From: Zelopaecilomyces penicillatus
Lineage: Eukaryota > Ascomycota > Sordariomycetes > Hypocreales > Pseudodiploosporaceae
Direction: 5' to 3'
DNA: 64,000 nucleotides
Assembly (NCBI GenBank): GCA_005765155.1
Contig: VCCP01000001.1
Span: 5,580,001-5,644,000, forward strand
The notes beneath the pieces were generated by a model, which saw nothing but the letters and a program-made list of their open reading frames with translations, was not told where the DNA came from and ran no database searches. The position numbers were made by a program, and so were the translations under genes. Below, piece by piece: positions 1 through 11,985 of this stretch (position 1 is the stretch's first letter; each line of letters starts with the position of its first letter).

Positions 1-1
1 C

Positions 2-1873
2 ATCAAGCTCTCCAATCTCTATGATCTTGTCCGAACAAGAGGCAATCCCGTTAAAGGCGACAGTGCTGCTGGTGGTTCCCAAGCCAGCTTCGTTCGGCAA
101 ACCACCAAGTACTGGGTGCACCCAGATAATGTCACCGAATTGAAATTGATTATTCTCAAACATCTGCCTGTACTGGTTTTCAACGCCAGCAAGGAGTTTG
201 AGCAGCAAGATTCGGCCATCACATCCATCTATTACGACAACCCCGATAGCTGGGACCTGTATGAGGGCAGATTAAAGAAGACAGAAGGCGCAGAGGCTAT
301 CCGGCTCCGATGGTATGGTGGAATGAAGAGCGAGACTATTTTCGTTGAGCGAAAAACACACCGAGAAGATTGGACTGGTGAAAAGTCGGTCAAGGCTCGG
401 TTCTCATTGAAGGAGAAGAACGTCAATGCCTATATGCGAGGCGAGTTGTTACCCGCCGCCATTTTTGAAAAGGCACGCAAGGAGGGGAAGAAGTCGGAGA
501 AGGCGATTGCTGAGGACGAGAGGTTGGCGGCCGAGGTCCAGTACTCGTGCCTCAAAAAGGGCTACAGGCCGGTCTGTCGCTCGTTTTACAACCGTACCGC
601 GTTTCAACTGCCAGCTGATGCACGAGTGCGAATTTCGCTCGATACTGAACTGACCATGGTTCGGGAGGATAATCTGGATGGTCAACTTCGAAGCGGAAAA
701 AATTGGAGACGTATGGACATTGGCATCGACTATCCGTTTTCCCAGCTTCCCCCTGAAGACATTGAACGATTTCCTTATGCCGTGCTTGAAGTCAAGCTCC
801 AAACCCAGATGGGACAGGAGCCCCCTGAATGGGTTCGCCAACTCATCTCTTCTCACCTTGTCGAGGCGGTCCCCAAGTTTTCCAAGTTTATCCACGGGAC
901 AGCATGCTTGTTCCCCGATCGCATCAACCTGCTTCCGTTCTGGATGCCTCAGATGGAAGTAGACATTCGTAAACCTGTTACGCATGATTTTGGTATCCAC
1001 CGCGCTGGGCAGTCTGGAACAACAACCACCTCGGATGATGATGAAGACCTTGATTCCGACGAAGAGGACATGTTGCCGTCTGCAAGGGGCCGTAATAACG
1101 GCGAATCAAGCGCTGCAGGTGGACGAGGTCTGGCTTCCGATATGGAGGGTCAGACGGTGGACTTGCCAACTTCAAATGAAGACTTTCCAATCTACGACTC
1201 CGATGATGAATATGACGAGAACTATGAGCTCGAAGAGGCCAGAAGAATTGGTGGATGGCACTACTATTGGGCAATGATCTCAACTAAGGGTCGTGCGTTC
1301 GCGGATGGTACCGTGAATGTTCTGAAACATTTGGCACCCATTCCTCGCGGTTCGCAAATCCCGCGAAGCGCAAATCAGCAGAGACTATTCGGTGACCAAC
1401 AGGTACAGCGTAAGAAGTTCAAGGCACCCAAAGGCAAGAAAATTTATGTGCCGGTGCGCGTAGAGCCTAAAGTCTACTTTGCTGCGGAAAGGACGTTTCT
1501 TGGATGGGTGAGTTATCTCTACGCTATTTATGTTGTCTTTACGTTTTCAAACGTACATGCTGTGACCAGCTGCTGATGATTTTTGATACAGCTTGAATAC
1601 TCCATCTATGTTGGTACCATTGCCATGACTCTGCTCAACTTTGGCAGTCACCCAACGATGACATCTTTTTGGGTTGCTGGCATCTTTACACTCCTCGCTA
1701 TACTCAGTTTATGCTACTCGGTGGGCACCTATCTCTATCGAAGCAGATCCATTCGTTCACGCAAGGCTGCCAAGTACTACGATCGATGGGGCCCCAGCGT
1801 GCTTTGTTCAGCCATGTTCGTGGCTGTTGCGATCAGTTTTGCATTTGAAGGCCGAGAGAGGAATATTTGGTAA
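2..1873 (+). CDS. VTC4: Vacuolar transporter chaperone VTC4, polyphosphate polymerase (5' partial)
   Basis: Catalytic subunit of the vacuolar VTC complex, which makes polyphosphate from ATP and moves it into the vacuole. The gene enters from the left edge, so the N-terminal SPX domain is outside the window. Exons are <2-1507 and 1592-1873, with an 84-bp intron. Visible parts are the VTC tunnel domain and the C-terminal DUF202 membrane domain. The tunnel domain has IRLRWYG and VERKTH (basic, nucleotide-binding), YAVLEVKL (metal-binding Glu) and VPKFSKF (the Lys pair typical of VTC4). Between the two domains lies an acidic linker with runs of Asp and Glu. Splicing joins FLGW to LEYSIYVGTIAM and restores the first of about three membrane helices. 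The gene is convergent with MCM4. VTC2/3 paralogues have the same layout, so the '4' rests on the conserved catalytic residues. Confidence 0.9.
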
Positions 1874-2405
1874 AGAGAAGAAAGCCCTTCCACCATTCAG
1901 AGGCTGTGCCGGTGTATATCTTGTAAGATTTTCTTGTGAGCCTTCACTTTGCCCCGGGAGAGAATGTACGAACACACAGAGCTGTTCCAAGAGCGTATGC
2001 ATTATCTATGTGAGGAGGTTTTGTTTGCGGGAGTTTGTTTATAGCACGTAAAGCTAGTTATTTTTCCTTATTGATATAGCGCATTTTGAGAGCATTTCAA
2101 TCCCTCGAATCTTTAGCTTTATTCTCAAGTGGCTGCATTTCGTGAACATGCTTTTATTGCGTTCGTGTGAGGCTTAGTATGTGTTGATCACAGACAAAGT
2201 TGTTAAACCTATACTCAAGCAAGGCAGTGGTATTTTTCATATCTGATCAAGATTTCTTGAATCTAACGGAACAGCAGGTTACACCAAAACTCCTCACATC
2301 TGACCTCCAGCGCTTACCATTGACTCATCAGGATTCATATTCCATCTACAGAGCGCATGCAAGTAACAAGGAACACATTGTTTCATTTAGTTTTATTCCC
2401 CCTCT
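1874..2405. other. Convergent intergenic region VTC4/MCM4
   Basis: This 532-bp stretch separates the stop codons of two converging genes and should hold both 3' untranslated regions. It is AT-rich with several T-runs. I see no coding signal or RNA gene in it. Confidence 0.6.
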
Positions 2406-5400
2406 TCAGACAATGGCTGTCACTCTTCTAATATTCTTCCTGGCACCTTCACCTGTAATCATGACTGCGTTTTCTGCCTCCAAGGCCCTCATAACCTCAT
2501 TGAAGTCTGCCTGCTCTACAGGCACACTAGAGCCTTCTGCTAGTCGTCTCGACACGTCGCCCCACCGTACTGAGTTTCCAGTAGAGGTCATCTCATCCAG
2601 CAGCTTGAGGGTTGCGTCCTTGAGATCACCACGGCGCTTCCTCTCGGCGACGCTGGTACCCTCAGTCAGGAGGCTCATGTCGATTCTTCCTTCTGAGTCT
2701 GTAGCAGCAGTCTTGAGAGCTGTTTGAATCAAGCGATTCGCCTCGCGGACGTCATCCCGGGTAACAACTTCCGACAGTCTCATTTTGGCGTGGGCCTCGG
2801 AAAGTCGAATCATGCTTTCAAGCTGTCGAGTTGTGGCGGTGATGCGTTTCTCTGCAGCTCGGACATCTTGTCCGAGCGCGCGCATGGCAAGGTAGCACTC
2901 AACGAGCTCCTTCGAGGCTTCATTTGAAATAGTTGGTTGAATTTTTGAGCGAGCATAGGAAATGTAAAGTGTCAGGAACTCCACAGGGAGGATATCGCTG
3001 CTGGATTGGGCGGATTGGGGCTTATCCTCCAGATACATTGACAGAAGATGCTTTGCGAGACGCCGGTCCGTCTTCTCATCGGCACGATCGAGAATTAGAT
3101 AAATCAAGTCAAAACGGGAGAGAAGTGTAGGAGGAAGGTCAATGTTTTGGGGTACCGAGAGATCCGGGTTATATCGACTGCCAATGGGATTGGCGGATGC
3201 TAGAATACTGGTTCGCGCATTGAGCGTTGTGATGATGCCAGCCTTAGCAACCGACACGGTTTGCTGTTCCATGACTTCGTGAAGAACGGAACGAGTAGCG
3301 TCTGACATTTTGTCAAACTCATCAATGCAACACACACCACCATCCGAGAGAACCAGAGCACCAGACTCCAAAACCAACTGTCGGGTTTCAGGGTCACGAG
3401 TAACATACGCCGTGAGACCGACTGCCGAAGAACCCTTACCACTGGTGTAAACACCTCGAGGAGCGATCCTGTGGATGTAAGCTAGCATTTGAGACTTGGA
3501 TGTCGACGGATCGCCACAGAGGAGAACGTTGATGTCACCTCGGTATCTTGGGCTGCCTCCCTTCTGGAACGTTTTGTTGGTACCACCGAATAGTTGAAGC
3601 AAGATTCCCTTCTTCACGTCATCCATTTCGTAGATTGAAGGGGCAAGGGATTGAGCAAGTAGTTCGTAAATGTCGTCGCGAGCTGCAGTCTCCTTGATTT
3701 TTAACTCGTCATCGGGAGAATAATGTCGTGTTTCTTCCATCCCGGCCACTCCCTTGTCAGATTCATCTTCACCCTCGAGACCGAGCGTTGATGTATCTGC
3801 ACCCATTCGCTTCTTGTCAACCTTTTGAACGTGTAGAACATCCACATATGTTTTGTGGACACTCTTGATTGCTCTCTGGCGAGGATTCACCCGAACGGGG
3901 CTGACCCGGAAGATGCCTGTCAACTGTACTCGGTCTCCAGCTTTGCAGTGATCTACAAGCTCGTTGTAGACACAAACGGAAACAGAGTGAGGCGTCTGAC
4001 CGGCGGGGATAGCATCCGGCGTTTCCTGTAGTTTAATGACCTGCTTATCTTCAAAGATACACCTGTTATGCACAATGATCATGGAGTTTGTCGAGGCACA
4101 GATCTGGCGAGGACACTCGGTTGGTTCTCGGATTTTACCTCGGTCAAGGGTGACTGAAGAGGAATGGTTACAGACGTTACATTTAAAGAATGCTTCCTTC
4201 ATGTCTGGAATGACGGGCGTGGTGCGGATAACAAGACCTTTGATGCAAATGAGGCGGTCCATGTCTATCTAGAGTTAGCTAGCCATAATTATATAGAAGA
4301 AGGATATGAACATTTTTACCTGACGGGTTTAGATCTCTCAAGTTTGTGATGGTGTCTATTCCATAGGGACGAACCAAATAGACTGCTGCTGATACTTGCT
4401 CTTCCAAGGCAGGCTGTGCAAGCTGTGGCCGTGGAGTGGCAGCCTCTTCAGGTCTGTCGGAGCTGGGAAATACAGGCTCAGAACTCTGCCTACTATTTTG
4501 AGAGGCCTGCTGCCCCGCACTGCTCTGAGATTGACGATTTCTCAGATCATCAGCTCGAGCAAGCTCAACCATCAGATCGTGGACAGATTGGTCCATCACT
4601 GGAACAATTTCTTGTGGGTAGGCTTGGAGTTGATGCCATAGCTTTCGGGTTGGGGGATAGATATTCATATCAGATACATCCAAGTAAAGTCTGGTGGTAC
4701 CAAGAAGTAGCATGTTCTCCATACTTTCCACGTATGGCTTCGATTCGGCATCTGGCGCATTATGAACCTCGGCGTCCGATAAGCCATCGCGGTACATTCG
4801 ATACTTCTTGGTAAAGTTACGAAGAAAGTCTTTGAAAGACGTAAATGTATCGTCGACAGATACAGTAGTGCCCCAAACAAGGCTTTGGCCCTGACCTCCG
4901 AGAACATCGGCCTCGGAAGTGTTTGGATCACGGTTGGTAAATGAAGCAGCATCTGACCCGAACATCGGATCCTCTCGAACAACCCGACCGGCATCATCAA
5001 GAATAACGCGGCGTGAAGCACGAGGAGTTCTGATTGCGTCGGAGTTGATATCTCCACGTCTATGGGCAGCAGAGCTCCCCCGCTGAGATCCGACAAAGAG
5101 ACCACTGCTCTCGCTGCGCAAATCTGAGTGCAGTCTAAGCGATCGACCAGGACTCGAGCTGGGCTCGTAACGTATGGGAGATGACTCTATATGTCGAGTT
5201 AATTCATGGCCAACCCTGGAGAGAAATATTGGCTCGACCAAAATTTACCTCCTACATGAGCACCGCTAGCCCTTGGTGTTCTCTGATCATCGCCACCGTT
5301 GGACTGTGTGTCGCTCATCTGGCGCAAAGGCGAGCTGGGTGCAAAGCCATTGCCATTGGCGTCTTGTGTGCTTTGGCTGTTGGACATTTGCCGCAATGGC

Positions 5401-5591
5401 GACGATACCTCTCCGCGGAAATCATTGCGCTGGTCACTTGCTGGAGGAGGAGAAGACTGGAAGAACATAGGGCTGGAGACGAGTTGTGCCGGCTCGTTGC
5501 GTGGAGTGTTGTTGGCATCGGTTTGGCGAGCAGACCGACGCGGGGTTGCGGACTGCGAGCTCCGCTGGCTCCTTTTTGAAGGTGAAGACAT
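2406..5591 (-). CDS. MCM4: DNA replication licensing factor MCM4
   Basis: Subunit of the MCM2-7 replicative helicase, which is loaded at origins in G1 and unwinds DNA in S phase. Exons on the minus strand are 5591-5249, 5186-4320 and 4264-2406; both introns (62 and 55 bp) are phase 1. The product is 1022 aa, the usual length. The N-terminal ~170 residues are Ser/Gln-rich with many SP sites, as expected for a CDK/DDK-regulated tail. A Cys4 zinc finger lies at about 432-459 (CNVC ... CPRQIC). The Walker A motif GDPSTSKS is near 654, Walker B CIDEFDKM near 718 and the arginine finger LSRFD near 786. The second splice needs the second of two neighbouring AGs to give NPSD-MDRLICIKG, which matches the family. 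The gene is divergent from the coatomer zeta gene. Confidence 0.96.
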
Positions 5592-6019
5592 GTTTCTCTA
5601 GTTTATGTGCTGCAGCACCGTTATGTAGTTGAAAGAGGGGAAGAGACGTTTAATGACGACGTTGTTGGCAAGGCCCGTGAGGAGGACGTCTCCTGGCTGA
5701 GCAAGGCTAATAGCACTTTGACTCCTGGAGGGGCAGAGAATCAGATGTGTCGCGTCCCTCCCCCTTTGGCTCCTTTGGGTGGGTTAAACGCGTAAAGTGG
5801 CTGGTTTAAACGCGATTTCAATTAAAGCTCAGAAGGCCTGTGCAGAAACAGCTTGAGCGGAACGGCTAAATTTTAAACCGACAACTGGCGGCAAGCCGGC
5901 CATTGTTGGAGGGGCAGTTGAACACCTTGGTTACTTTGTGTAGCGTCGCCGCTCTGTACGAAGCTGGCCAATCTATAACTCGCCAACTTTGAGCTTGCGA
6001 CCGACTATCAACCGCCAAC
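5592..6019. promoter_or_regulatory. Divergent promoter of MCM4 and coatomer zeta
   Basis: This 428-bp gap between two start codons must carry both promoters. It contains an exact MluI cell-cycle box (5788-5793) and a second near match, AACGCGAT, about 20 bp away. The nearest start is that of MCM4 (about 200 bp), a classical S-phase gene. Confidence 0.6.
5788..5793. promoter_or_regulatory. MluI cell-cycle box (MCB), ACGCGT
   Basis: Palindromic ACGCGT, the binding site of the MBF (Mbp1/Swi6-type) G1/S factor in fungi, placed 197 bp upstream of the MCM4 start. A related ACGCGA lies at 5810-5815. The motif is seen directly; its function here is inferred. Confidence 0.5.
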
Positions 6020-6730
6020 ATGTCTCCTGGAATGACCCTATTCTCTGTACAGGCTGTCCTCATCCTCAGCACTGAGGATGGCTCAAGGATATTTGCCAAA
6101 TACTTTTCTCCTCCACATACCGCCCCAACTGGTATCAACGCCCAATGCCCTTCCACCTTGTGTCAAGTTGCGCCAATGCTGACAATGACTCTCCATTAGG
6201 CGCTTCCCCGAGCAACCCCTACTCTGACCTGAAGTCGCAGAAAGCCTTCGAGAAGGGATTGGTCGACAAGACGGCAAAGCAGACGGGAGACATTATCCTC
6301 TACGACAACCGGATTGTCTTGTACAAGCTTGAATCGGATGTTATGCTGTACATTGTAGGCGCAGCTGATGAGAACGAAATCTTGCTATACAACACCGTTC
6401 TTGCTCTCCGAGACTCGCTGCATCTTTTGTTCAAGTTAGTTTATTTTACGACACGATACCTTCGTACTAATTACTAACGAAGAGGATAGGCAATCCGTGG
6501 ACAAGAGAACGATTGTTGAGAATTATGATCTCGTCTCTCTGGCAGTAGATGAGATTGTGGATGATGGAATTATTTTGGAGACGGACCCTACTATCATCAT
6601 CCAGAGAGTCAGCCGGGCGCCTACTCAGGATGTGCCAATGGGCCGTATCGACTTTAGCGAACAGGGCGTCAACAACCTGGCTCAGTTAGGAAAGTCAAAA
6701 TTGACGGACTGGCTGCGGCAAGGCTTGTAA
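6020..6730 (+). CDS. RET3: Coatomer subunit zeta (zeta-COP)
   Basis: Small subunit of the COPI coat, which carries cargo from Golgi to ER and within the Golgi. Exons are 6020-6131, 6200-6434 and 6490-6730. The introns are 68 bp (with a CTGAC branch site) and 55 bp. The product is 195 aa, normal for the family. The longin-like fold is recognisable from MSPGMTLFSVQAVLIL, ILYDNRIVLYKLESDVMLY and DEIVDDGIILETDP. The short proline/serine stretch after residue 35 (PPHTAPTGASPSNPY) is the usual fungal loop. The start is the first ATG and gives the conserved N terminus. The stop is only 135 bp from the Sua5 stop on the opposite strand. Confidence 0.96.
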
Positions 6731-6865
6731 TCAGAATCACACAAAGTGGGCTGAACTTGGGTTTGTTTTCGTTGCATTGGCGCTATCTACGAGCAAACGT
6801 TTCGTCCTTGGACCCAAAAGAGTAATGATTCACGCAGAGTATGAAGAAATATATTTTCATTCAGG

Positions 6866-8200
6866 TTATGCTCTGATGTCAGATGCCGCCTTGCGAAGGC
6901 GGTTCATCACCGCGGCTGCTATATCTACTTCACCATCTATACCGTCTACGAAAATGATGTCTATGCCACGACGGTCAAGATCCCTCAACGCCGAGAAAAG
7001 CCCCTGAGCTATCCTTCTAGTGTCTTGCCCTAAATGTATATCAAAGAGCTCGCCAAGTTTTTCACCATTTCCATTCATAAGATCGCCTTTGAATATCTCA
7101 TAAGTCGTGTCAAACTGTTCGCCATTCCCATTTTGAGCATGAGTGTCTGTGTCGCTTGTTTCATGGTGTAGAGCACCGCACTTGAGACCAGCGCCTTTCT
7201 TCCATCGCTGCGTGCGTATAACACCAACTTTCTTTTTTAAAAAACCGTTGGTCGGATGAGTATTCCCGTTTTGTGTCGCGTGAAGAGAACTAGCATCCGA
7301 AGATGTGACGCCGTCAACCCCCTCCTGATATGAAGCTTCGTAAAGCACCACTCTAGCTTTGGGGCTATAATGCTTGTACTTCATGCCTGGAGCCCGAGGT
7401 GCTGCTTTACCCTCCTCGCTGTGATCCTTATAAGCTTTGACAGCGGTTTCCCAACCGGGACAACTTTGTAGTTCTTCCATGCCTATGCCTCCTGGTCGGA
7501 GCACAGCGGGAGGGTCGCAAAGCCCATCAACAACAGTACTCTCGACGCCAACCTGACATGAGCCTCCATCCAAGATAAGTTCGATACGCCCATCGAGATC
7601 ATCCTTTACATGCTGGGCTGCTGTCGGCGAAGGCTTTGTAGAAGCGTTTGCAGATGGTGCCGCCAGGGGTACGCCTGCCAGTTTGATAAGACTTAGAGCA
7701 AGCGGCGAAGAAGGCATCCTGACGCCAAAAGATTTGAGCCCGGCGGTAACTTCAGGAGCCAGCCTTGAGGGCTCAGGATTAGGCAGTAGTATGGTCAAGG
7801 GCCCTGGCCAAAAACGCTCTATCAGCGGTTTGTATATGCTTGGTATCGCATCTTCATCGTCTCTCTGTTTGCCCAGCAAATCGCGCAGCATATGTAAGTC
7901 GCAAACATGGACGATCAAGGGGTTATCAGATGGTCGCCCCTTGGCTGAGTATATGCCTCTGACCGAGCCGCTGCGTGTGGCATCTGCACCAAGACCATAA
8001 ACTGTCTCTGTGGGGAAAGCGACGGGGATATCACTGCATCTCAAATATTCGCCGGCCTTGCGCAGGGCTTCAACCGCCTCCTTGGCTTCTGGCAAAACAC
8101 ACCACTCATCTAGCTTGGATGGACCTTCTGAGTCCCGAAACTGGCCTAAACGTCCCAGATCAGGGACTCTTATGAGTCGAGTTTCCATTGCAAACACCAT
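6866..8200 (-). CDS. SUA5: Threonylcarbamoyl-AMP synthase Sua5 (t6A tRNA modification)
   Basis: Makes threonylcarbamoyl-AMP from Thr, bicarbonate and ATP, the first step of the t6A modification at position 37 of ANN-decoding tRNAs, needed in cytosol and mitochondria. It is a single exon. From the first ATG it encodes 444 aa, close to yeast Sua5. The YrdC domain covers about residues 45-260, with AFPTETVYGLGADA and the nucleotide-binding KGRPSDNP near 87. A C-terminal Sua5 domain ends with GLFSALRDLDRRGIDIIF. The frame stays open 38 codons upstream of this ATG and encodes a typical mitochondrial presequence, but no ATG lies in that part (see findings). It is convergent with RET3 and tandem with COG4. 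Confidence 0.94.
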   Translation of the reverse strand: MVFAMETRLIRVPDLGRLGQFRDSEGPSKLDEWCVLPEAKEAVEALRKAGEYLRCSDIPVAFPTETVYGLGADATRSGSVRGIYSAKGRPSDNPLIVHVCDLHMLRDLLGKQRDDEDAIPSIYKPLIERFWPGPLTILLPNPEPSRLAPEVTAGLKSFGVRMPSSPLALSLIKLAGVPLAAPSANASTKPSPTAAQHVKDDLDGRIELILDGGSCQVGVESTVVDGLCDPPAVLRPGGIGMEELQSCPGWETAVKAYKDHSEEGKAAPRAPGMKYKHYSPKARVVLYEASYQEGVDGVTSSDASSLHATQNGNTHPTNGFLKKKVGVIRTQRWKKGAGLKCGALHHETSDTDTHAQNGNGEQFDTTYEIFKGDLMNGNGEKLGELFDIHLGQDTRRIAQGLFSALRDLDRRGIDIIFVDGIDGEVDIAAAVMNRLRKAASDIRA

Positions 8201-9008
8201 GCGAGTGGTGGATATGGCCCGGATGGGGGTCGATGTGGCTCCTTGTTGAAATGCAAGTCTGAGTGTTGCCAACTTGGCAGTAGCCAGGTTTGAAAACGCT
8301 TGATGAGGTCGCAAAGTAAAAAACTAGCTTTCGTTTAAAGTCTATCAACAGAAACAAGAAAGGTATTGTAGGAAATGTTCCATTTTCAAAAACCAAGTAA
8401 ATCCATTAGGCAGAAGAGGCAAGAGTCTGCTGTGTCATGCGGCCGATTCCGGTGTTGCTTCCCCATCTTGTGAGGAAAAATTTCTTGCTAGCCCACTACA
8501 TTTGAATTACACCCTCCGGGCATGGTACGCTACTGAGTTTACAGTGGCTTGAAATGTCTTGTAGTGGCTTGGGCGAACACCTAGAGCCACTGTAAGCATG
8601 TTAGGCACTGGCGGCTCCGGCATGAATGAAGGTCTCCAGGTTGATGCAATTTTGTTCCTCAGGAGAAACATCTTATAATTGTGACATCACCTAGGTAGGT
8701 TACCATGTTCAGGTACATTTTCTTTTGAAGTTGCCTGAGACTTGGACGGTACTGAGCAACGAAGCAGCATTTCCACACATCTACAAGGTATGCATGCTCA
8801 TGGGTTACTCCTTAATGAGAGGGGATGTAGAAGTACTTTTGATCCTCAAAGCCGTAACTTCAAGTAAATTCATATTCATGCCTCGCCAGTCATTCTATTT
8901 CATCGTGACCAGAAAAAGTACCTGCCGTTTATTTTCAAACCCATACTCCACAATTCTTCTACCTGTTTATAAGCTTGTTGACAAAATCACGCAAACATTA
9001 GAATGCTG
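8201..9008. other. Sua5 upstream region and COG4 3' end
   Basis: An 808-bp stretch. The part next to 8200 holds the Sua5 leader with a 38-codon in-frame extension lacking ATG (8201-8314), bounded by an in-frame TAG at 8324-8326. The rest is promoter and COG4 3' sequence. There is an AGGTAGGT word near 8692. No further gene is seen. Confidence 0.5.
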
Positions 9009-11463
9009 TTACTCTCTGACCAAAGCTCTTGCCTTTTTCTTCTCCTCCTCTGTCAAGACCCAGTCGATCCCGTCATCTTCGGCACACAGCTCCTCCCATT
9101 CATCATCTTCCATATTGGCCACCATAAGCAGTTGTGTCACCTTGTTAAATGCTTCCCTTACGCCGTAGTCTCCGCGTGCGACGACGTTGATGATGCCAGT
9201 GAAATCTCTTTCCATTCGAATTGCTCCATACCCACTCGTCTTCCCACTGTAGCTGAGAATTCGCTTCTCCAAAACCTTGGCGAGGTATCGCGCTGTCATA
9301 TCAAGCACAGTGCTAAAGGTTCCAGGTGTCATAAGCCTCCCTATGGCCTTCATCAACCTATTCCATCCCTGCTCAAACCGCCGTGGCACTTGGTCGAGTA
9401 GCTCCTCCTCCTCATCATTTTGCTGTGCCATCTCTGCAAGGTCCTCCTCTGTGAGTGTGTACTCAGCATCGCGGAAGGTATCGCTCAGGACAGGTCGCAG
9501 ACGAGGCTTGATGACTTGGATCGCGAGCGCCTGGATACCTTCGTTTAGAAGTTCTGTACTCTTGCTGACAAACTTTGTCTCCAAAGAGCGCAGTATGCTA
9601 ACAACAAAGGTCACATCACGCTCAAATGGGAGAGCTTGCTTTAGCTGGGCATGCGGCGCTGCCCCGTTCGTCTGGTCCTCTGGGGCGCCAACACGACCAA
9701 TTATGATTCTGTGGAGATATTCGTTCGCCATATCGAGACTATTGATCAAAACAATGAATTGAATGATCTTATCCTCTGGGGGAAAGCCTCCCTGAACCAG
9801 AGCCTTGGGATAGGATTCGTCACGCATCTTGCGTTGAATCATGCCAATAAAATCGGCACTTAGCACCCGATCAATTGCTGACACTGCTGATCCAATGACA
9901 TCTCTTTGGGATGTAGACATTGACCTTTGAATGACAGCGTTGACAATGTACATGACATCATCCACTGCCAGAATGATGAACGGGCCGTTGCCCTCAACTG
10001 GCCTATTTATGTTTAGGGACAACCCGCTAGGATACTCGTCCAACTGGAATGCTTTTTCAACAGATCGGCGGAAGAAAAACGTTGTCATGACATTATATGG
10101 CGTCGCAAGCTTGCCTGACACCTTGCTATATAGCTTTGATTTGATCAGTAGATCAGGGAGCACAAGAGGTGCATCTTCTGCGGCGGTTGGGTCCTGAAGG
10201 ATCAATGTTAGCAAGCATTTTGGGTTGCGGTGGGCTTTTACTTACCATGCACTTTCTAGAAAGGAACCGTGTAAACAAAGACCAGCGCCCAAGCATTATG
10301 GCAATCTCATTCAGCAAGCCATCCACCTCTTTCATGTTGACGCCTTCATCCTCACTCACTCGGGGATTACTACCAGCCCCAACTGCTGGAGAATTCACTC
10401 GCGGGGTTCCTCCCCAAGGCTGTTGAGGCAAGAAGCTCTGGACTAGGAATGAGAAGGGATAGCTTTTGACATCCGTCAGTTTTCTGTCGATGCCCCTTTC
10501 ATCACTCCACGTATCAAGGATGATGCCGCCCTGGACATCTGCTTCCATTTGAAGCCTCTCGATCACGCGGACCATTTTGCCCGAGCCGTAATGGCGCTCT
10601 ACTAGTCCTCCATGACCTTCGACGATTTGTGCAATATGCTCAAAGAGCTTGGTTAGAGCATTGGCGTAGAAGAAGCCGTCTTTTCGAGTCTGTCCTCCCA
10701 CGCCATCCTTTAGGGTCGTCCGTGCTGTGCCTGCGACACCTTGGCAAACATACTTCCCGTACACGTCGAGTCCCACTTCGGCTCTTCCTATCAAGGGGAA
10801 CAGCTTGAAGAACCTTGTGACTTTGGTACCGTCCCCTTCCCCGGCAGCCTTTTCGAACTCGCGGAGGAATAGGCCGCACAAGCTCTCTTTAGCATTCTCC
10901 AGAGTGACCCATGGTGCGTCGGGCACTTCGACACTAGGGACGATGCCAGAGGCGAATGCACCCTTGACAATCCCTTCGGGGACCTTACTTGCGCGCGCTA
11001 GATATCCAGCTGCGGCCTCCCAGTCCTGAGGAGCTCCCATGGAACCCACAACGCCATTTACGCAGGCCTTGAGCTCCGCAACCTGCTCGACAACCCCTAG
11101 AGTGTCCTCTACCCGGCCCTTTTCCAGATCCAATTGCTTCACACGATTGCTCAGTCGCCCTGCTGTGTCTGATGCTGTTGATAGCATATCGTTTCCAATT
11201 GTACGGGTGGCAATGACCTGGGCGCCGAGACCGGCTCGCAGAAGATCTAGTCGTCCTAAATCCCGTGACAGGTCGGCTTGCGAGTCGACTAGAACACCAA
11301 GCTGTGCAGATATAGAAGACTCGCGGGCATGGAGCGCAGCCAGAGCGGCGCGCAAATCGGCCACGTTGCTGGCATTCTGAAGACTCGGACTGTGACATGC
11401 TGCTATGGCGGCATCGTTGCTGCTGTCCATACGAGTTGAGACGCCGTTGGTAAAAGCCGACAT
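9009..11463 (-). CDS. COG4: Conserved oligomeric Golgi complex subunit 4
   Basis: Subunit of lobe A of the COG tether, which captures retrograde vesicles at the Golgi and works with SNAREs and the Sly1-type SM protein. Exons are 11463-10246 and 10193-9009, split by a 52-bp phase-0 intron (gtaagt...ttcag). The product is 800 aa, close to family size. The N-terminal ~150 residues are predicted coiled coil (heptad-like stretch around residues 35-110). The conserved Cog4 core follows (FFKLFPLIGRAEVGLDVYGKYVCQG and, in exon 2, NEYLHRIIIGR), and the C-terminal legs include GAIRMERDFTGIINVV. It sits between SUA5 and PMR1, all on the minus strand. Two of the three act at the Golgi, but each gene has its own promoter-sized gap. 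Confidence 0.93.
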
Positions 11464-11985
11464 TGACGCTGAGGAGAATTGGTCGGGAGGCGCATGCTAG
11501 CTACCCAAGCTCATCGTTTGGATAGATTAGATCGTGGAGGTGAAACTCGGTTGCGTTACCAGGCCTGCCCGAGCAATCAGATGGGCTCGGCAGTACTTCG
11601 TACAATGCAATTGTTTAGAGGGGTGTCAATCGTATTATTACTGTACAGGTGGGCTGGTGGCATTGCTACCCACTGAATTGGCCCACCATAAGGCACCATA
11701 AACAGGTGACAGTCAGGTATCTAATCAGCACTGTTAATACCTATGGACAGCTTCTCATGAACCCATCATCATTATGCCGCGCAATTGAAGCCTTGATATG
11801 TAGGTATTATCTCCACATTCTAGCTCAGAATTAAAATTAATTAGTATGAGTCTGAGGCAGTCGCTATGCAAAACTACATGGTTACTATACAGGCCAGACC
11901 CTAATGCATGATTCATCACTGTACAAGAACCCAGGCATCTCCCAAGTTGGCTTTCCCTATGCCATGTATCATCCTAACCACGCAT
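11464..11985. other. COG4 promoter and PMR1 3' region
   Basis: This 522-bp gap between two minus-strand genes is AT-rich toward 11700-11880. It must contain the COG4 promoter and the PMR1 terminator. Only short unsupported frames occur. Confidence 0.5.
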
